From positions 1 to 59,600 of the forward strand of contig JAJXUC010000008.1 in assembly GCA_021783435.1 (NCBI GenBank): 59,600 bases of DNA. Reading direction: 5' to 3'. The position numbers and the translations under genes were made by a program. The notes under the pieces are model-generated. The model was not told where the DNA came from. It saw nothing but the letters and a program-made list of their open reading frames with translations, and did not search any database. Positions 25,526 to 37,843 of this stretch are shown piece by piece; position 1 is the stretch's first letter, and every line of letters starts with the position of its first letter. The stretch comes from Pseudomonadota bacterium. Lineage in GTDB: Bacteria > Pseudomonadota > Gammaproteobacteria > Burkholderiales > Burkholderiaceae.

Positions 25526-26563
25526 ATGCATGAGGTCCATGGTTCAGGGCACAAGACCGGGTTCAACAAGCTGGGGCCGAAGCTGGCCGTAGCGCTGGGT
25601 TTCGTCATGCAGACGGTTGGATTCGCGCATGCGCAAGCCATGCCGAAAATCACCTTCTGCACCAACTGGTTCGCCGAAGCCGAGCACGGCGGCTTCTACC
25701 AGGCCGTGGCCACGGGGCTGTACAAGAAGGCGGGGCTGGACGTGACCATCAAGATGGGCGGCCCGCAGGTCAACGGGCTGCAGTTGCTGGCGGCGGGGAC
25801 CTGCGATTTCTATATGGGTTATCCGATGCAGGACATCGTCGCCGCGTCCCATGGCTTGCCAGTCGTGACCGTGGCCGCCAGTTTCCAGAAAGACCCGCAA
25901 GCCATCATTGCCCACCAGGGCGTGAAGTCCTTGGGCGCCCTCAAGGGCAAGCCCATTCTGGTGGCGCAGAGCGCGGACACGACCTGGTGGCCGTGGCTGG
26001 AAAATACGTTCGGTTTCACCAAGTCCCAGCAGCGCCCCTACACCTTCAGCGTGGCCCCTTTCCTGCATGACAAGAACCTGTCGCAGCAGGGCTATATCGG
26101 CTCCGAGCCGCTGATGATCGAGAAGGGCGGCGAGAAACCGGTGGTCTTCCTGATGGCCGACTACGGCTGGCCCGCCTATGCGGAGACCATCGACACCACG
26201 CGCGGCATGATCAAGAAGCATCCCCAGTGGGTGGCTGCCTTCGTCAAGGCCTCGGTGGAAGGCTGGAAGTCCTACCTCGCCGACCCGGCGCCGGGCAACA
26301 AGCTCATCGTCGAGGCCGATTCAAAGCAGACGCCCGAACAGCTGGCCTTCTCGATGAAGATGATGAAAAAGTACAAACTCGTGACCGGTGGTGCTGCCGC
26401 GACCGATGGCATCGGCATCATGACCGACAAGCGCTGGAAGGAGATGTTCGACTTCATGGTGAAGAACAAGATGATGCCGGCCGACTTCGACTACAGGAAG
26501 GTCTACGACCTGCAGTTCATCAAGGGCCTGAAGATTCTTCCGGACGCGGCCGATCTGAAGTGA
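25526..26563 (+). CDS. NMT1/ThiY-like ABC substrate-binding protein 1
   Basis: 345 residues with an N-terminal signal peptide (hydrophobic segment to about residue 37, AHAQA cleavage site). The mature protein is of the NMT1/THI5-like type, which binds pyrimidine precursors and related small molecules: 'FCTNWFAEAEHGGFYQAVATG', 'GGPQVNGLQLLAAG' and 'LPVVTVAASFQKDPQAI'. SD AAGGAG lies eight bases before ATG 25526. It overlaps the next gene by one base (TGATG). It is highly similar along its whole length to the next protein. Confidence 0.88.
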   Translation: MHEVHGSGHKTGFNKLGPKLAVALGFVMQTVGFAHAQAMPKITFCTNWFAEAEHGGFYQAVATGLYKKAGLDVTIKMGGPQVNGLQLLAAGTCDFYMGYPMQDIVAASHGLPVVTVAASFQKDPQAIIAHQGVKSLGALKGKPILVAQSADTTWWPWLENTFGFTKSQQRPYTFSVAPFLHDKNLSQQGYIGSEPLMIEKGGEKPVVFLMADYGWPAYAETIDTTRGMIKKHPQWVAAFVKASVEGWKSYLADPAPGNKLIVEADSKQTPEQLAFSMKMMKKYKLVTGGAAATDGIGIMTDKRWKEMFDFMVKNKMMPADFDYRKVYDLQFIKGLKILPDAADLK

Positions 26564-27618
26564 TGATGTATCGAGCTGTCATCATGAAATGCCTTCGCGT
26601 GGGGTCCGCGCTGGTGTCCTGGCGTTTGTGCGTGCGGATCGGCGCGCTCGGCCTTGCGTGGCTTGGCCTCGGCCTGCAGGCGCAGAGCGCAACGCTGCCC
26701 AAGCTCAAGGTTTGCACAAGCTGGTTCGCGCAAGCCGAGCAGGGTGGGTTTTTCCAGGCCAAGGCTTTGGGCCTGTACGAAAAGGCCGGGCTGGACGTCA
26801 CCATCCAAACCGGCGGCCCGCAGATCAACGGCCAGCAACTGCTGGCCAGCGGGGTGTGCGACTTCTACACCGGCTACCCCATGCAGACCATGCAGGCGGT
26901 CGAGCGCGGGGCGCCTGTGGTCTCGGTTGCGGCATTTTTTCAGCGCGACCCGCAGGCCTTGATCACGCACCAGGGTATCAAGTCGCTGGTTGAACTGAAG
27001 GGCAGACCCATCATGGTGGCCCAGTATGCCAACGCCACCTGGTGGCCCTGGTTGGAGGCCAAGTTCGGCTACACACGCGCGCAGCAGCGGCCGTACAACG
27101 CCAGCGTCGCGCCGTTCCTGCACGACAAGGATTTGTCCATGCAGGGCTATGTCGGCAACGAACCGCTGGCCATCGAGAAGGGCGGTGAAACGCCGGAGGT
27201 CTTCTTGCTGGCCGACGACGGCTGGATGGCGTACGGCAAGACCATCGACACCCGCGTCGATTTGATCCGGCAGCACCCGGCCTGGGTCGCTGCCTTCGTC
27301 AAGGCGTCGTTGGAGGGTTGGAAGTCCTACCTGGCCGATCCGGCGCCCGGCAACAGGCTGATCCGGCAGGCGAATCCGAAGCAGACGAACGAACAGCTGG
27401 CCTTCTCGATCCGCATGATGAAGAAGTACAAACTCGTGACCGGTGGCGCCGCCGCGACCGGGGGCATCGGCATCATGACTGACAAGCGCTGGAAGGCGAT
27501 GTTCGACTACATGGTGCGCAACACGATGCTTCCCGCCGACTTTGACGTCAAGAGGGCCTACGACCTGCAGTTCGTCCAGGGTCTGGACATACGCCCGGAC
27601 GCTGCCGATTTGCACTGA
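26563..27618 (+). CDS. NMT1/ThiY-like ABC substrate-binding protein 2
   Basis: About 351 residues, a tandem paralogue of the previous protein with the same blocks ('CTSWFAQAEQGGFFQAKALG', 'GGPQINGQQLLASG', 'KKYKLVTGGAAATGG'). The signal peptide is long; MKCLRVG at 26584 may be the true start, while ATG 26563 overlaps the preceding stop. The differences near the ligand pocket (for example YANATWW against SADTTWW) suggest that the two proteins accept different but related ligands and share one permease and ATPase. Confidence 0.87.
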   Translation: MMYRAVIMKCLRVGSALVSWRLCVRIGALGLAWLGLGLQAQSATLPKLKVCTSWFAQAEQGGFFQAKALGLYEKAGLDVTIQTGGPQINGQQLLASGVCDFYTGYPMQTMQAVERGAPVVSVAAFFQRDPQALITHQGIKSLVELKGRPIMVAQYANATWWPWLEAKFGYTRAQQRPYNASVAPFLHDKDLSMQGYVGNEPLAIEKGGETPEVFLLADDGWMAYGKTIDTRVDLIRQHPAWVAAFVKASLEGWKSYLADPAPGNRLIRQANPKQTNEQLAFSIRMMKKYKLVTGGAAATGGIGIMTDKRWKAMFDYMVRNTMLPADFDVKRAYDLQFVQGLDIRPDAADLH

Positions 27619-27688
27619 AACTGGCCTCCTTGCGTCGAAGCGCTGGGCCTAGCCGCACAAAACCCTCCCCCGATCCGGCACGTTCACC

Positions 27689-28489
27689 ATGCGCACACCT
27701 CCCTTGTTGCAAAACCCACGCGTCCTGCGCATTGCCGCGCCACTGGTGGTTGGCCTTTTTTTTCTGCTGATCTGGCAACTCGCTGTCGAACTGACCCGCA
27801 TCCCGGCCTATTTGTTGCCGGGACCGGTCAGGATCGCGCAGGCTCTCGCGGCCAACGCACCAACCTTGTTTCTCGCCTTGTTGATGACGCTGAAGGTGAC
27901 GTTCTTCGCGTTCCTGGCGGCCACCATTCTGGGCACGGCGTCGGCACTGTTGTTCGCGCAAAGCCGCTGGCTGGAAATGAGCCTGTTCCCCTACGCCGTG
28001 ATGCTGCAGGTCACGCCCATCGTGGCGATTGCACCGCTCATCATCATCTGGATCAAGAACACCGAACTCGCGCTGGTGGTGTGCGCCACCATCATCGCCA
28101 TCTTTCCCATCATCTCCAACACCACGCTGGGCCTCAACAGCGTGAGCCCGAATCTCAACAACCTGTTCACCCTGTATCGCGCCACACGCTGGCAACGCCT
28201 GGTCAGGCTGCGCATTCCAGGCGCGCTGCCTTATTTTTTCGGTGGCTTGCGTATCAGCAGCGGCCTGGCGCTGATCGGTGCCGTGGTCGCCGAGTTCGTC
28301 GCCGGCACGGGCGGACAAGGCGCCGGACTGGCCTACCAAATCCTGCAGTCCGGCTACAACCTTCAGATTCCCGAAATGTTCGCGGCCCTGGTGCTATTGA
28401 CCCTGGCCGGAGTGGCGCTGTTCGGATTGATGGTGATGCTGTCGAACCGGGTCCTGAGAAACTGGCATGAGAGCGCCATGGACCGCTGA
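27689..28489 (+). CDS. ABC transporter permease, SsuC/TauC/ThiX type
   Basis: 266 residues with six probable membrane segments. The BPD_transp_1 EAA loop is near residues 163-180 ('LYRATRWQRLVRLRIPGALP'). It completes the third importer with the two upstream binding proteins and, by inference, the ATPase at 22990-23823 on the other strand. It starts 70 bases after the second binding-protein gene and is the last gene of the rightward operon; the next gene is convergent. Confidence 0.9.
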   Translation: MRTPPLLQNPRVLRIAAPLVVGLFFLLIWQLAVELTRIPAYLLPGPVRIAQALAANAPTLFLALLMTLKVTFFAFLAATILGTASALLFAQSRWLEMSLFPYAVMLQVTPIVAIAPLIIIWIKNTELALVVCATIIAIFPIISNTTLGLNSVSPNLNNLFTLYRATRWQRLVRLRIPGALPYFFGGLRISSGLALIGAVVAEFVAGTGGQGAGLAYQILQSGYNLQIPEMFAALVLLTLAGVALFGLMVMLSNRVLRNWHESAMDR

Positions 28490-28580
28490 GCCGAGCGGCG
28501 GCGCCATGCAGGATGAGGCGTGTTCACCATGGGGCTCGGCTGCGTTGCAGTTCGTGCCAAATTGAAGGCCATGGATCGGT

Positions 28581-29018
28581 CTACTTTGCGAACAGCGATG
28601 CCATGTCGGCGAAGGCCTTGATTTCGATCGCATTGCCCGACGGATCGAGAAAGAACATCGTGGCCTGCTCGCCGACTTCGCCCTTGAAGCGGATATGGGG
28701 CTCGATGACGAATTGCACACCCGCGGCGCGTAGCTTGTCCGCCAGCTCGTGCCATTGCTCCATGGACAGCACGGCGCCGAAGTGGCGCACCGGGACTTGG
28801 TGGTCATCCACCGTGCTAGTGGTCGTCCGGTGCCCGCATTCATCGGGTGCCAGATGCGCCACGATCTGGTGGCCGTAGAAGTTGAAATCAACCCACTCCG
28901 GCGCGCTGCGGCCTTCCGGGCAGCCGAGCAGGCCGCCATAGAAACGACGTGCTTGCGCAAGGTCCTTGACCGGGAAGGCCAGATGAAATGGGGGCATGGC
29001 ATGGGTGGTCTGGGTCAT
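28581..29018 (-). CDS. VOC-superfamily (glyoxalase/bleomycin-resistance fold) protein
   Basis: 145 residues of the VOC fold with two beta-alpha-beta-beta-beta units: 'FHLAFPVKDLAQARRFYGGLLGC' at the start (positions 11-33), 'FNFYGHQIVAHL', 'HFGAVLSMEQW' and 'FFLDPSGNAIEIKAF' at the end. The His and Glu positions of the metal site are present. The family includes dioxygenases and isomerases and does not fix a function. It is alone on its strand, convergent to the permease and separated from the YccA-type gene by a terminator. Confidence 0.85.
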   Translation of the reverse strand: MTQTTHAMPPFHLAFPVKDLAQARRFYGGLLGCPEGRSAPEWVDFNFYGHQIVAHLAPDECGHRTTTSTVDDHQVPVRHFGAVLSMEQWHELADKLRAAGVQFVIEPHIRFKGEVGEQATMFFLDPSGNAIEIKAFADMASLFAK

Positions 29019-29106
29019 GGCAATGCGGCGTCGGGCGACTGTTCGAGAATGACAAGGACGGCTGAAGTCTAGGTCGTTCCCGGGTCCGGTGTCCGGCGTA
29101 GCCCAA

Positions 29107-29133
29107 GAAAAAGCCCGGCTGGGCCGGGCTTTT
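29107..29133 (-). terminator. Rho-independent terminator after the Bax-inhibitor-1 family gene
   Basis: AAGCCCGGC (29111-29119) pairs with GCCGGGCTT (29123-29131) around TGG. On the minus strand it is followed by a run of T. It lies 20 bases after the stop of the leftward gene at 29154. Confidence 0.85.
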
Positions 29134-29153
29134 CGAGGTGCCGGGACCGGCGG

Positions 29154-29861
29154 TCAGCGGCGGCTGCCGCCGAAAATGCCGAGCAGGGCCAGCAGGTTGA
29201 CGAACACGTTGTAGAGGTCGAGGTAGATGGCGAGGGTGGCCGAAATGTAGTTCGTCTCGCCGCCGTCGAGCACGCGTTTGACGTCGATCAGCATGAAGAC
29301 CGAGAAAATGCCGATGGCCACGACCGAGAACATGATCATCAGCGCCGGCATTTGCAGCCAGATGTTGGCAATGCCGGCGATCATCAGCATGATGACGCCG
29401 ATGAACAGGAACTTGGACAGCGAGCTCAGGTCGCGCTTGACCACGGTGGCAAGCGAAGCCATCACGGCGAAAATGGCCGCAGTGCCCCCGAAGGCCAGGG
29501 TGATGAGTTGCACGCCATTGGCCAGGCCCAGGATGAAGCTGAGCATTTGCGACAGCATCATGCCCATGAAGAAGGTGAAGCCCAGCAGCAGGCCGACGCC
29601 GAGGCTGGAGTTCTTGTTGCGTTCGATGGCGAACATCAGCCCGAACGCGCCGCCGAGGAACAGCAGCATGCCCATGCCGGGATTGGTGATCATCCACGCG
29701 GCAAGGCCGAGCTTCAGTCCGGCCCAGGCGCCGAATATGGTTGGAACAAGCGAGATGGCCAGCAGCGTGTAGGTATTGCGCAGCACGCGGTTGCGCTCGG
29801 CGACAAACCCACCCGCATTTTGTCCATATATCGAAGGTTGGGGATTGAAGCGGTCGTCCAT
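29154..29861 (-). CDS. Bax inhibitor-1 family membrane protein (YccA/YbhL type)
   Basis: 235 residues with seven probable membrane segments, 'RNTYTLLAISLVPTIFGAW' being the first. The C-terminal 'AIYLDLYNVFVNLLALLGIFGG' is the family hallmark. YccA interacts with FtsH in E. coli; a membrane quality-control role is plausible here. The start at 29861 (MDDRFNPQ) is preferred because GGGAG lies nine bases upstream. Confidence 0.9.
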   Translation of the reverse strand: MDDRFNPQPSIYGQNAGGFVAERNRVLRNTYTLLAISLVPTIFGAWAGLKLGLAAWMITNPGMGMLLFLGGAFGLMFAIERNKNSSLGVGLLLGFTFFMGMMLSQMLSFILGLANGVQLITLAFGGTAAIFAVMASLATVVKRDLSSLSKFLFIGVIMLMIAGIANIWLQMPALMIMFSVVAIGIFSVFMLIDVKRVLDGGETNYISATLAIYLDLYNVFVNLLALLGIFGGSRR

Positions 29862-30021
29862 GAATGTTCTCCCAGAATGGCTGATGATTGACAAGCCGAA
29901 AACCATCATATGCCGCATTGGAGTCATAGGGTCCGGTCAAGTTCCGGTCCCTTCTCCGCGACATCCAGGTCGAGTGTAGACGTTTTGTCTGAAATCGAAC
30001 TGAATCCTCTGCTGGGTGGGC

Positions 30022-30885
30022 TCAATCCGCGGGTTCCTCGAGCGAGAACAGAATGGGCACCAAGACCCAGCCGGCCACGGGTCTGCCAGCGCTGCTGGCG
30101 GGCGTGAAAGTCCACTGCCGCACCGCGGACAAGGCGGCCCGGTCCAGCTGCCGATAGCCCGAGGTGCGCCGTACGGACACACTGTCGACGTGGCCGTCGG
30201 CCGATACCCTGACTTGCAGCACGACCGTGCCCTCCTCGCCCAGGCGACGCGCGAGTGCGGGATACACGGGCTTGGGATTGTGCAGATAGCTTGCGCCAAG
30301 ACTGGGCGGCGTCATGACTGCCGTGGCAGTCGACGGATGGGTGGGACGTTGAGGTTGCGCCGCGCTGGCTCCTCCGTTCACGGCTGGAAACGACGCCGGA
30401 GCTTGCCGGGCTTGGTCGGACGCATTGCGCTGAATGGCCGCCGGGGCCCTGCGCAAACGGGTGGGGGCCCCGGAGGAATCTTGCGCGGACGGTGTCAGAT
30501 TTGCCGGTCTCGGCTCGGGTGGATGCTCCGCGAGGCTGGCTGGGCGGGGAGGGGGGGTGAGGGAAGGATTCCGTGGCGTATCGGCGTGGTGCATCCCCAG
30601 GGTGGCCTCACGGGGGAGACGCGGTTGCCGGTGGGACGTTCCGCTCGCAGCGATGGCGATGTCCGTTCTGTCGTCCGCCTGGTGTTGCTGCGGCGACAGC
30701 AATCGCACGTCCACGAGACGGGGCGGGGTTGGCGTGGTGTGCGACACCAAAAAAATCTGCAAGCCCCATAGCACCAGCACATGCAGGGCCAGCACCGGGG
30801 GCGCCAGGCTCCAGAAATCACGGGCGGTGGGCATGGATGCGGAGCGGACCAAGGCAGGAGGGGCGGTTGCGGGAGCCGCGTGCAT
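30022..30885 (-). CDS. tonB: TonB energy-transducer family protein
   Basis: 287 residues: a short cytoplasmic N-terminus, one membrane anchor ('SLAPPVLALHVLVLWGLQIF'), a long Pro- and Ser-rich periplasmic linker, and a C-terminal TonB domain from about residue 190 ('NPKPVYPALARRLGEEGTV', 'VRRTSGYRQLDRAALSAVRQW'). It would couple the proton motive force to outer-membrane receptors. ExbB and ExbD are not adjacent. Starts at 30885 or 30834 (MPTARDFW) are both possible. Confidence 0.85.
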   Translation of the reverse strand: MHAAPATAPPALVRSASMPTARDFWSLAPPVLALHVLVLWGLQIFLVSHTTPTPPRLVDVRLLSPQQHQADDRTDIAIAASGTSHRQPRLPREATLGMHHADTPRNPSLTPPPRPASLAEHPPEPRPANLTPSAQDSSGAPTRLRRAPAAIQRNASDQARQAPASFPAVNGGASAAQPQRPTHPSTATAVMTPPSLGASYLHNPKPVYPALARRLGEEGTVVLQVRVSADGHVDSVSVRRTSGYRQLDRAALSAVRQWTFTPASSAGRPVAGWVLVPILFSLEEPAD

Positions 30886-31007
30886 GAGGCCGGACGGCTC
30901 CGTGGGAGGTGCGGAGGCTATAATTTTGAGGATTTGCGTGGGACTTGGAGAACATGGTTTTGCGCACCTCGAACACAGCGCCAATGCGCAAGCCCGGAGA
31001 ACAATCA

Positions 31008-32171
31008 ATGCTGCCGTTGCAACCCAAAGCGATTTTGGCCCTTGCCGACGGTTCGGTCTTTCACGGGGCGTCCGTCGGCGCGGCTGGCGAGTCCTCGGGT
31101 GAGGTGGTTTTCAACACCGCCATCACCGGCTATCAAGAAATCCTCACCGATCCTAGCTATTGTCGGCAGATCGTCACCCTGACCTACCCGCATATTGGCA
31201 ATGTCGGTATCAATGAGGAGGATGTGGAGGCCGCAAAAATTCATGCAGCCGGCCTCATCATCAGGGATCTGCCCGCGCTGGATTCCAATTTTCGCAAAAC
31301 CGAATCCTTGGGCGAGTATCTGCGCCGTTCGGGCACGGTCGCCATTGCGGGCATCGACACGCGCAAGCTGACGCGCCTGTTGCGGAGCAAAGGGGCGCAG
31401 GGCGGCTGCATCAGGGCGCTGGCGCTCGGAGAGGCTGTCACTCCCGCGCTGGTGGACGATGTGCTCGCACAGGCACGCGCATTCCCAGGCCTGGCCGGCA
31501 TGGATCTCGCCAGGGTCGTGAGCACGCGCGAGCCGTATGCCTGGACACAAACGGCATGGTCCCTTGGCCAGGGCTATGGGGAGCGAGCCCAGCAAGGCTT
31601 CCATGTGGTGGCCTACGACTTCGGCGTGAAGTTCAACATTCTGCGCCTGCTGGCCTCGCGCGGCTGCCGCATCACCGTGGTGCCAGCGCAGACCTCGGCC
31701 GAGGCCGTGCTGGCGATGAAACCCGACGGCGTCTTCCTGTCCAACGGCCCCGGAGATCCGGAACCCTGTGATTACGCCATCGCCGCCACGCGTACCCTGA
31801 TCGAGCGCGGCGTGCCGGTATTCGGCATCTGCCTGGGGCACCAGATCATGGCCCTGGCCGCCGGGGCTCGTACGTTCAAGATGAAGTTCGGCCATCATGG
31901 CGCCAACCATCCGGTGCAAGACCTCGACACCGGACGTGTCAGCATCACCAGTCAGAACCACGGCTTCGCGGTGGATCAGGCCACGCTGCCGTCGCACGTG
32001 CGCACCACGCATGTTTCCTTGTTCGACGGCACATTGCAGGGTTTCGAATTCCGCGACAGGCCCGCGTTCTGCTTTCAGGGGCATCCCGAGGCCAGCCCGG
32101 GGCCGCACGATATCCTCGATTTGTTCGACCGCTTCGTCGGCCTGATGCAAGGCCAGCGCGCCGCAGCCTGA
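31008..32171 (+). CDS. carA: Carbamoyl-phosphate synthase small (glutaminase) subunit
   Basis: 387 residues. The N-terminal CPSase small-chain domain begins '[13 protein letters not shown]'. The C-terminal class I glutamine amidotransferase has nucleophile Cys275 ('GICLGHQ'), with His359 and Glu361 in '[11 protein letters not shown]'. It supplies ammonia to CarB for arginine and pyrimidine synthesis. ATG 31008 has GGAGA eight bases upstream; an in-frame upstream ATG at 30954 lacks proper SD spacing. A TATAAT lies at 30919-30924 but no good -35 is visible. Confidence 0.97.
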   Translation: MLPLQPKAILALADGSVFHGASVGAAGESSGEVVFNTAITGYQEILTDPSYCRQIVTLTYPHIGNVGINEEDVEAAKIHAAGLIIRDLPALDSNFRKTESLGEYLRRSGTVAIAGIDTRKLTRLLRSKGAQGGCIRALALGEAVTPALVDDVLAQARAFPGLAGMDLARVVSTREPYAWTQTAWSLGQGYGERAQQGFHVVAYDFGVKFNILRLLASRGCRITVVPAQTSAEAVLAMKPDGVFLSNGPGDPEPCDYAIAATRTLIERGVPVFGICLGHQIMALAAGARTFKMKFGHHGANHPVQDLDTGRVSITSQNHGFAVDQATLPSHVRTTHVSLFDGTLQGFEFRDRPAFCFQGHPEASPGPHDILDLFDRFVGLMQGQRAAA

Positions 32172-32189
32172 ATCCGGAACGCGGCGGCC

Positions 32190-32843
32190 ATGCAGGATCT
32201 TTTCGGCATCACCAACATCGGGCTGTATGTGCTCGGGGTGGTGTTCATCGTCCTCCTGCCGGGTCCGAATTCGCTCTATGTGCTGAGCGTGGCGGCGCAG
32301 CGCGGCGTGAAAGCCGGCTATCTCGGCGCATGCGGCATTTTCCTGGGTGACACGGTGCTGATGATCCTGGCCGCGGCCGGCCTGGCCAGCCTGCTGGAGG
32401 CGGTGGCCTGGTTGTTCATGGCGGTGAAGCTCGTCGGCGCGGTCTATCTGGCGTGGATCGGCTTCGGCATGCTGCGCGCGGCCTTGCGCCGTTGGCGCCA
32501 GGCCGAGGCGCCCGCCGCACCGCCCGCACGGGTCGATGCCTCGCATCCGCTGGCCAAGGCTTTGCTCATCAGCCTGCTCAACCCCAAGGCGATCTTCTTT
32601 TTCATCTCGTTCTTCATTCAGTTCGTCGACCCGGCATATCCGCGCCCGGCGCTGTCCTTCCTGATCCTGGGCGGCATCGTGCAGTTTTTCAGCGCGCTGT
32701 ACCTGTCCGCGCTGATCTTCGCCGGCTCGCGCCTGGCCGAGGCCTTCCGCCGCCATCGCCGCATCGCCGCGTCCCTCACCGGCGTGGTGGGCGCCGCGTT
32801 CATGGCCTTCAGCGTGAAACTGGCCACCGCGTCGATCAAGTGA
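32190..32843 (+). CDS. LysE/RhtB-family amino-acid exporter
   Basis: 217 residues with about six membrane segments. The LysE/RhtB signature '[18 protein letters not shown]' lies near residues 25-42 and '[15 protein letters not shown]' near residue 130. The family exports amino acids such as leucine or threonine. It sits between carA and carB with 18 and 40 bases on either side and is therefore probably in the same transcript, as in many Burkholderiales. Confidence 0.88.
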   Translation: MQDLFGITNIGLYVLGVVFIVLLPGPNSLYVLSVAAQRGVKAGYLGACGIFLGDTVLMILAAAGLASLLEAVAWLFMAVKLVGAVYLAWIGFGMLRAALRRWRQAEAPAAPPARVDASHPLAKALLISLLNPKAIFFFISFFIQFVDPAYPRPALSFLILGGIVQFFSALYLSALIFAGSRLAEAFRRHRRIAASLTGVVGAAFMAFSVKLATASIK

Positions 32844-32883
32844 CGCAGCGACCCATTCCACAGCATTCCACAAGCCTCACCAC

Positions 32884-36126
<3,243 letters not shown>

Positions 36127-36144
36127 AACCCAAAGCCGGACAAT

Positions 36145-36178
36145 CGCCGTGGCAGTGCGCTGCTGCGGCGTTTTTTTT
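36145..36178 (+). terminator. Rho-independent terminator after carB
   Basis: An 11-bp stem (36145-36155 with 36160-36170, two G-T wobbles, tetraloop TGCG) is followed by eight T. It lies between the carB stop and the greA start, so greA needs its own promoter or read-through. Confidence 0.88.
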
Positions 36179-36200
36179 GATTCCCTTGGATGCACCACTT

Positions 36201-36674
36201 ATGCCTACACCCATGACCCGCCGCGGCGCGGAAAAGCTCAAAGCCGAACTGCAGCGCCTCAAATCGGTCGATCGCCATGCCGTCATTCAGGCCATCGCGG
36301 AAGCTCGCGCCCAGGGTGATCTGTCGGAAAACGCCGAGTATGAGGCGGCAAAGGATCGCCAGGGTTTCATCGAAGGTCGCATTGCCGAGATCGAGACCAA
36401 GTTGTCTTCGGCGCAAATCATCGACCCGGCGGAACTGCATGCCGACGGGCGCGTCGTGTTCGGCGCCACCGTGGAATTGTCCGACGAGGAGACCGGCGAC
36501 TGCGTGATCTATCAAATCGTCGGCGACGACGAGGCCGACCTCAAGAACAGCATGATTTCCGTCAGCTCACCCATCGCGCGCGCCTTGATCGGCAAGGAGG
36601 AGGGCGACACGGCCCAGGTCATGGCGCCAGGCGGCGTGCGTAGCTATGAAATCGTCAAGGTACGGTACGCATGA
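36201..36674 (+). CDS. greA: Transcription elongation factor GreA
   Basis: 157 residues, usual GreA length. N-terminal coiled coil with '[17 protein letters not shown]', '[20 protein letters not shown]' (the tip residues that reach the polymerase active site) and a C-terminal FKBP-like domain ('[18 protein letters not shown]'). It stimulates cleavage of backtracked transcripts. Start ATG 36201 begins the family N-terminus. Its stop overlaps the ATG that opens repeat array 2 (ATGA at 36671-36674). Confidence 0.97.
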   Translation: MPTPMTRRGAEKLKAELQRLKSVDRHAVIQAIAEARAQGDLSENAEYEAAKDRQGFIEGRIAEIETKLSSAQIIDPAELHADGRVVFGATVELSDEETGDCVIYQIVGDDEADLKNSMISVSSPIARALIGKEEGDTAQVMAPGGVRSYEIVKVRYA

Positions 36675-36825
36675 GCCCATCGCCCGGCCGCCCGAAGGTG
36701 GGCGAAACCCCGCACGGCGGGGTCGCGCGCAGCGCGGGGGTGTCCTCCATGAGCCCATCGCCCGGCCGCCCGAAGGTGGGCGAAACCCCGCATGGCGGGG
36801 TCGCGCGCAGCGCAGGGATTTCCGC
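36671..36825 (+). repeat. Two tandem ATGAG-headed repeats nested in an ATGA junction (array 2)
   Basis: Two units start at 36671 and 36749 and are 78 and 77 bases long, nearly identical. Each begins ATGAGCCCATCG and ends in a purine-rich stretch before the next ATG. Inverted repeats are CCCCGC-ACG-GCGGGG (loop ATG in unit 2) and CGCGC-GCA-GCGCG. The encoded 52-residue reading is [20 protein letters not shown].., closed by the TGA of the ATGA at 36826-36829. It shares the GRPK-x-x-E-x-P-x-GG-x-AR plan with array 1 but little nucleotide identity outside GGCCGCCC and GCGCG blocks. Confidence 0.88.
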
Positions 36826-37260
36826 ATGAGTAACCTGCGCGCGCGCTGGATTTTTGCCGCCTTGTGGCTGGGTGGTCTGGCCGCGGTCGGGCTTATCGGG
36901 GCGCCCACGGCCTTCGCGGTCATCCCCGACAAGATGCTGGCCGCCGCGGTGGCCAGCCGCATGTTCTATGTCATGGCTCTGGCCGGCATGGCGCTCGGTG
37001 GTTTGCTGATGGTGCTGGAGCGGGCGCATGCCCGGCCGCTGGCTGCATCCACGCCGTTTTTTCTGGTCCTTGGGGGCTTGTTCTTCACCGTGCTGGGCGA
37101 GTTCGTCGTGGTGCCGCAGTTGTTGTCCGCCGCTGTCGCCCATGCGGCCAGCGCGGGGATGTGGCATGCGATAGCCAGCTTGGTCTATCTGCTGCAGGCC
37201 ATTTGCGTTTTCGCCTATGTCTGGACCCTGGCCGCCGCAGCTGCGCGGCAGGGGCGCTAA
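36826..37260 (+). CDS. DUF4149 membrane protein
   Basis: 144 residues with four membrane segments: an N-terminal 'FAALWLGGLAAVGLIGAPTAFAVI' helix pair, then two more, as in the small DUF4149 proteins found after greA in many betaproteobacteria. No function is known. The start at 36826 is set by homology of the N-terminus; a reading frame stays open upstream through the repeats. It is convergent to the yhbY gene with 17 bases between stops. Confidence 0.82.
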   Translation: MSNLRARWIFAALWLGGLAAVGLIGAPTAFAVIPDKMLAAAVASRMFYVMALAGMALGGLLMVLERAHARPLAASTPFFLVLGGLFFTVLGEFVVVPQLLSAAVAHAASAGMWHAIASLVYLLQAICVFAYVWTLAAAAARQGR

Positions 37261-37277
37261 GCCTTGCGCAGGTTCGA

Positions 37278-37757
37278 TCAACCCAAACGTATTTTCTTGA
37301 TGCTTGACTGGCGCGGTTTGGCCCGCTTGACCTTGCCCGTGGCGGTGAGGCGCTCGTTGCCAAGGACCGTCACGCGCTTGACGCGGGCGCGGTGTGTGGG
37401 GCTGGTGGATGGCACGACAACCTTGACTTGCTTGGGCGCGGCGCCTCGGGCCTTGCTCGCAGGAGCATCGGCGGACCCGGCCGGGATGGGGCGAAACACG
37501 ACCAGGATCTTGCCGATGTTCTGCACCGGGGCAGCGCCTAGTTTTTCGCAAATGCCGTCCATCGTGGCGGCGCGAGCCTCGCGGTCGTCCGAGGCCACGC
37601 GGACCTTGATCAGGCCGTGGGCCGTGAGCGCACGGTCGATTTCGGCCATGACCGCATCGGTCAGACCCTGGTCCCCGATCAGCACCGTGGGTTTGAGGGG
37701 ATGGGCCTGCGCGCGCTTGGCGCTGCGGTCGGCGGGGGAGAGGAGCAAGGTGGTCAT
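37278..37757 (-). CDS. yhbY: CRS1/YhbY-domain RNA-binding protein
   Basis: 159 residues. The N-terminal 95 residues form a CRM/YhbY domain ('[21 protein letters not shown]' at about 14-34 with the GDxG loop, '[19 protein letters not shown]'-like end). YhbY associates with the 50S subunit precursor. The C-terminal 60 residues are a Lys/Arg-rich tail not found in the short E. coli protein. The start at 37757 (MTTLLLSP) fits the family; it is divergent from rlmE with 86 bases between. Confidence 0.9.
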   Translation of the reverse strand: MTTLLLSPADRSAKRAQAHPLKPTVLIGDQGLTDAVMAEIDRALTAHGLIKVRVASDDREARAATMDGICEKLGAAPVQNIGKILVVFRPIPAGSADAPASKARGAAPKQVKVVVPSTSPTHRARVKRVTVLGNERLTATGKVKRAKPRQSSIKKIRLG

Positions 37758-37843
37758 CGTCGAATTATCCGTCTTTCGCGTCCGGAGTGCCCCCTGCGTG
37801 CAAACGACCAACTGAGAAGAGAATCCGCGCGTTGCGCAACACC

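Noticed and set aside
30919..30924. TATAAT as carA promoter -10
   Set aside because: No acceptable -35 hexamer at 16-18 bases upstream, so it was not listed as a promoter feature.
36646..36825. N-terminal extension of the DUF4149 protein through repeat array 2
   Set aside because: The extension consists only of the repeat translated in another frame, and the membrane protein's own N-terminus starts at 36826.
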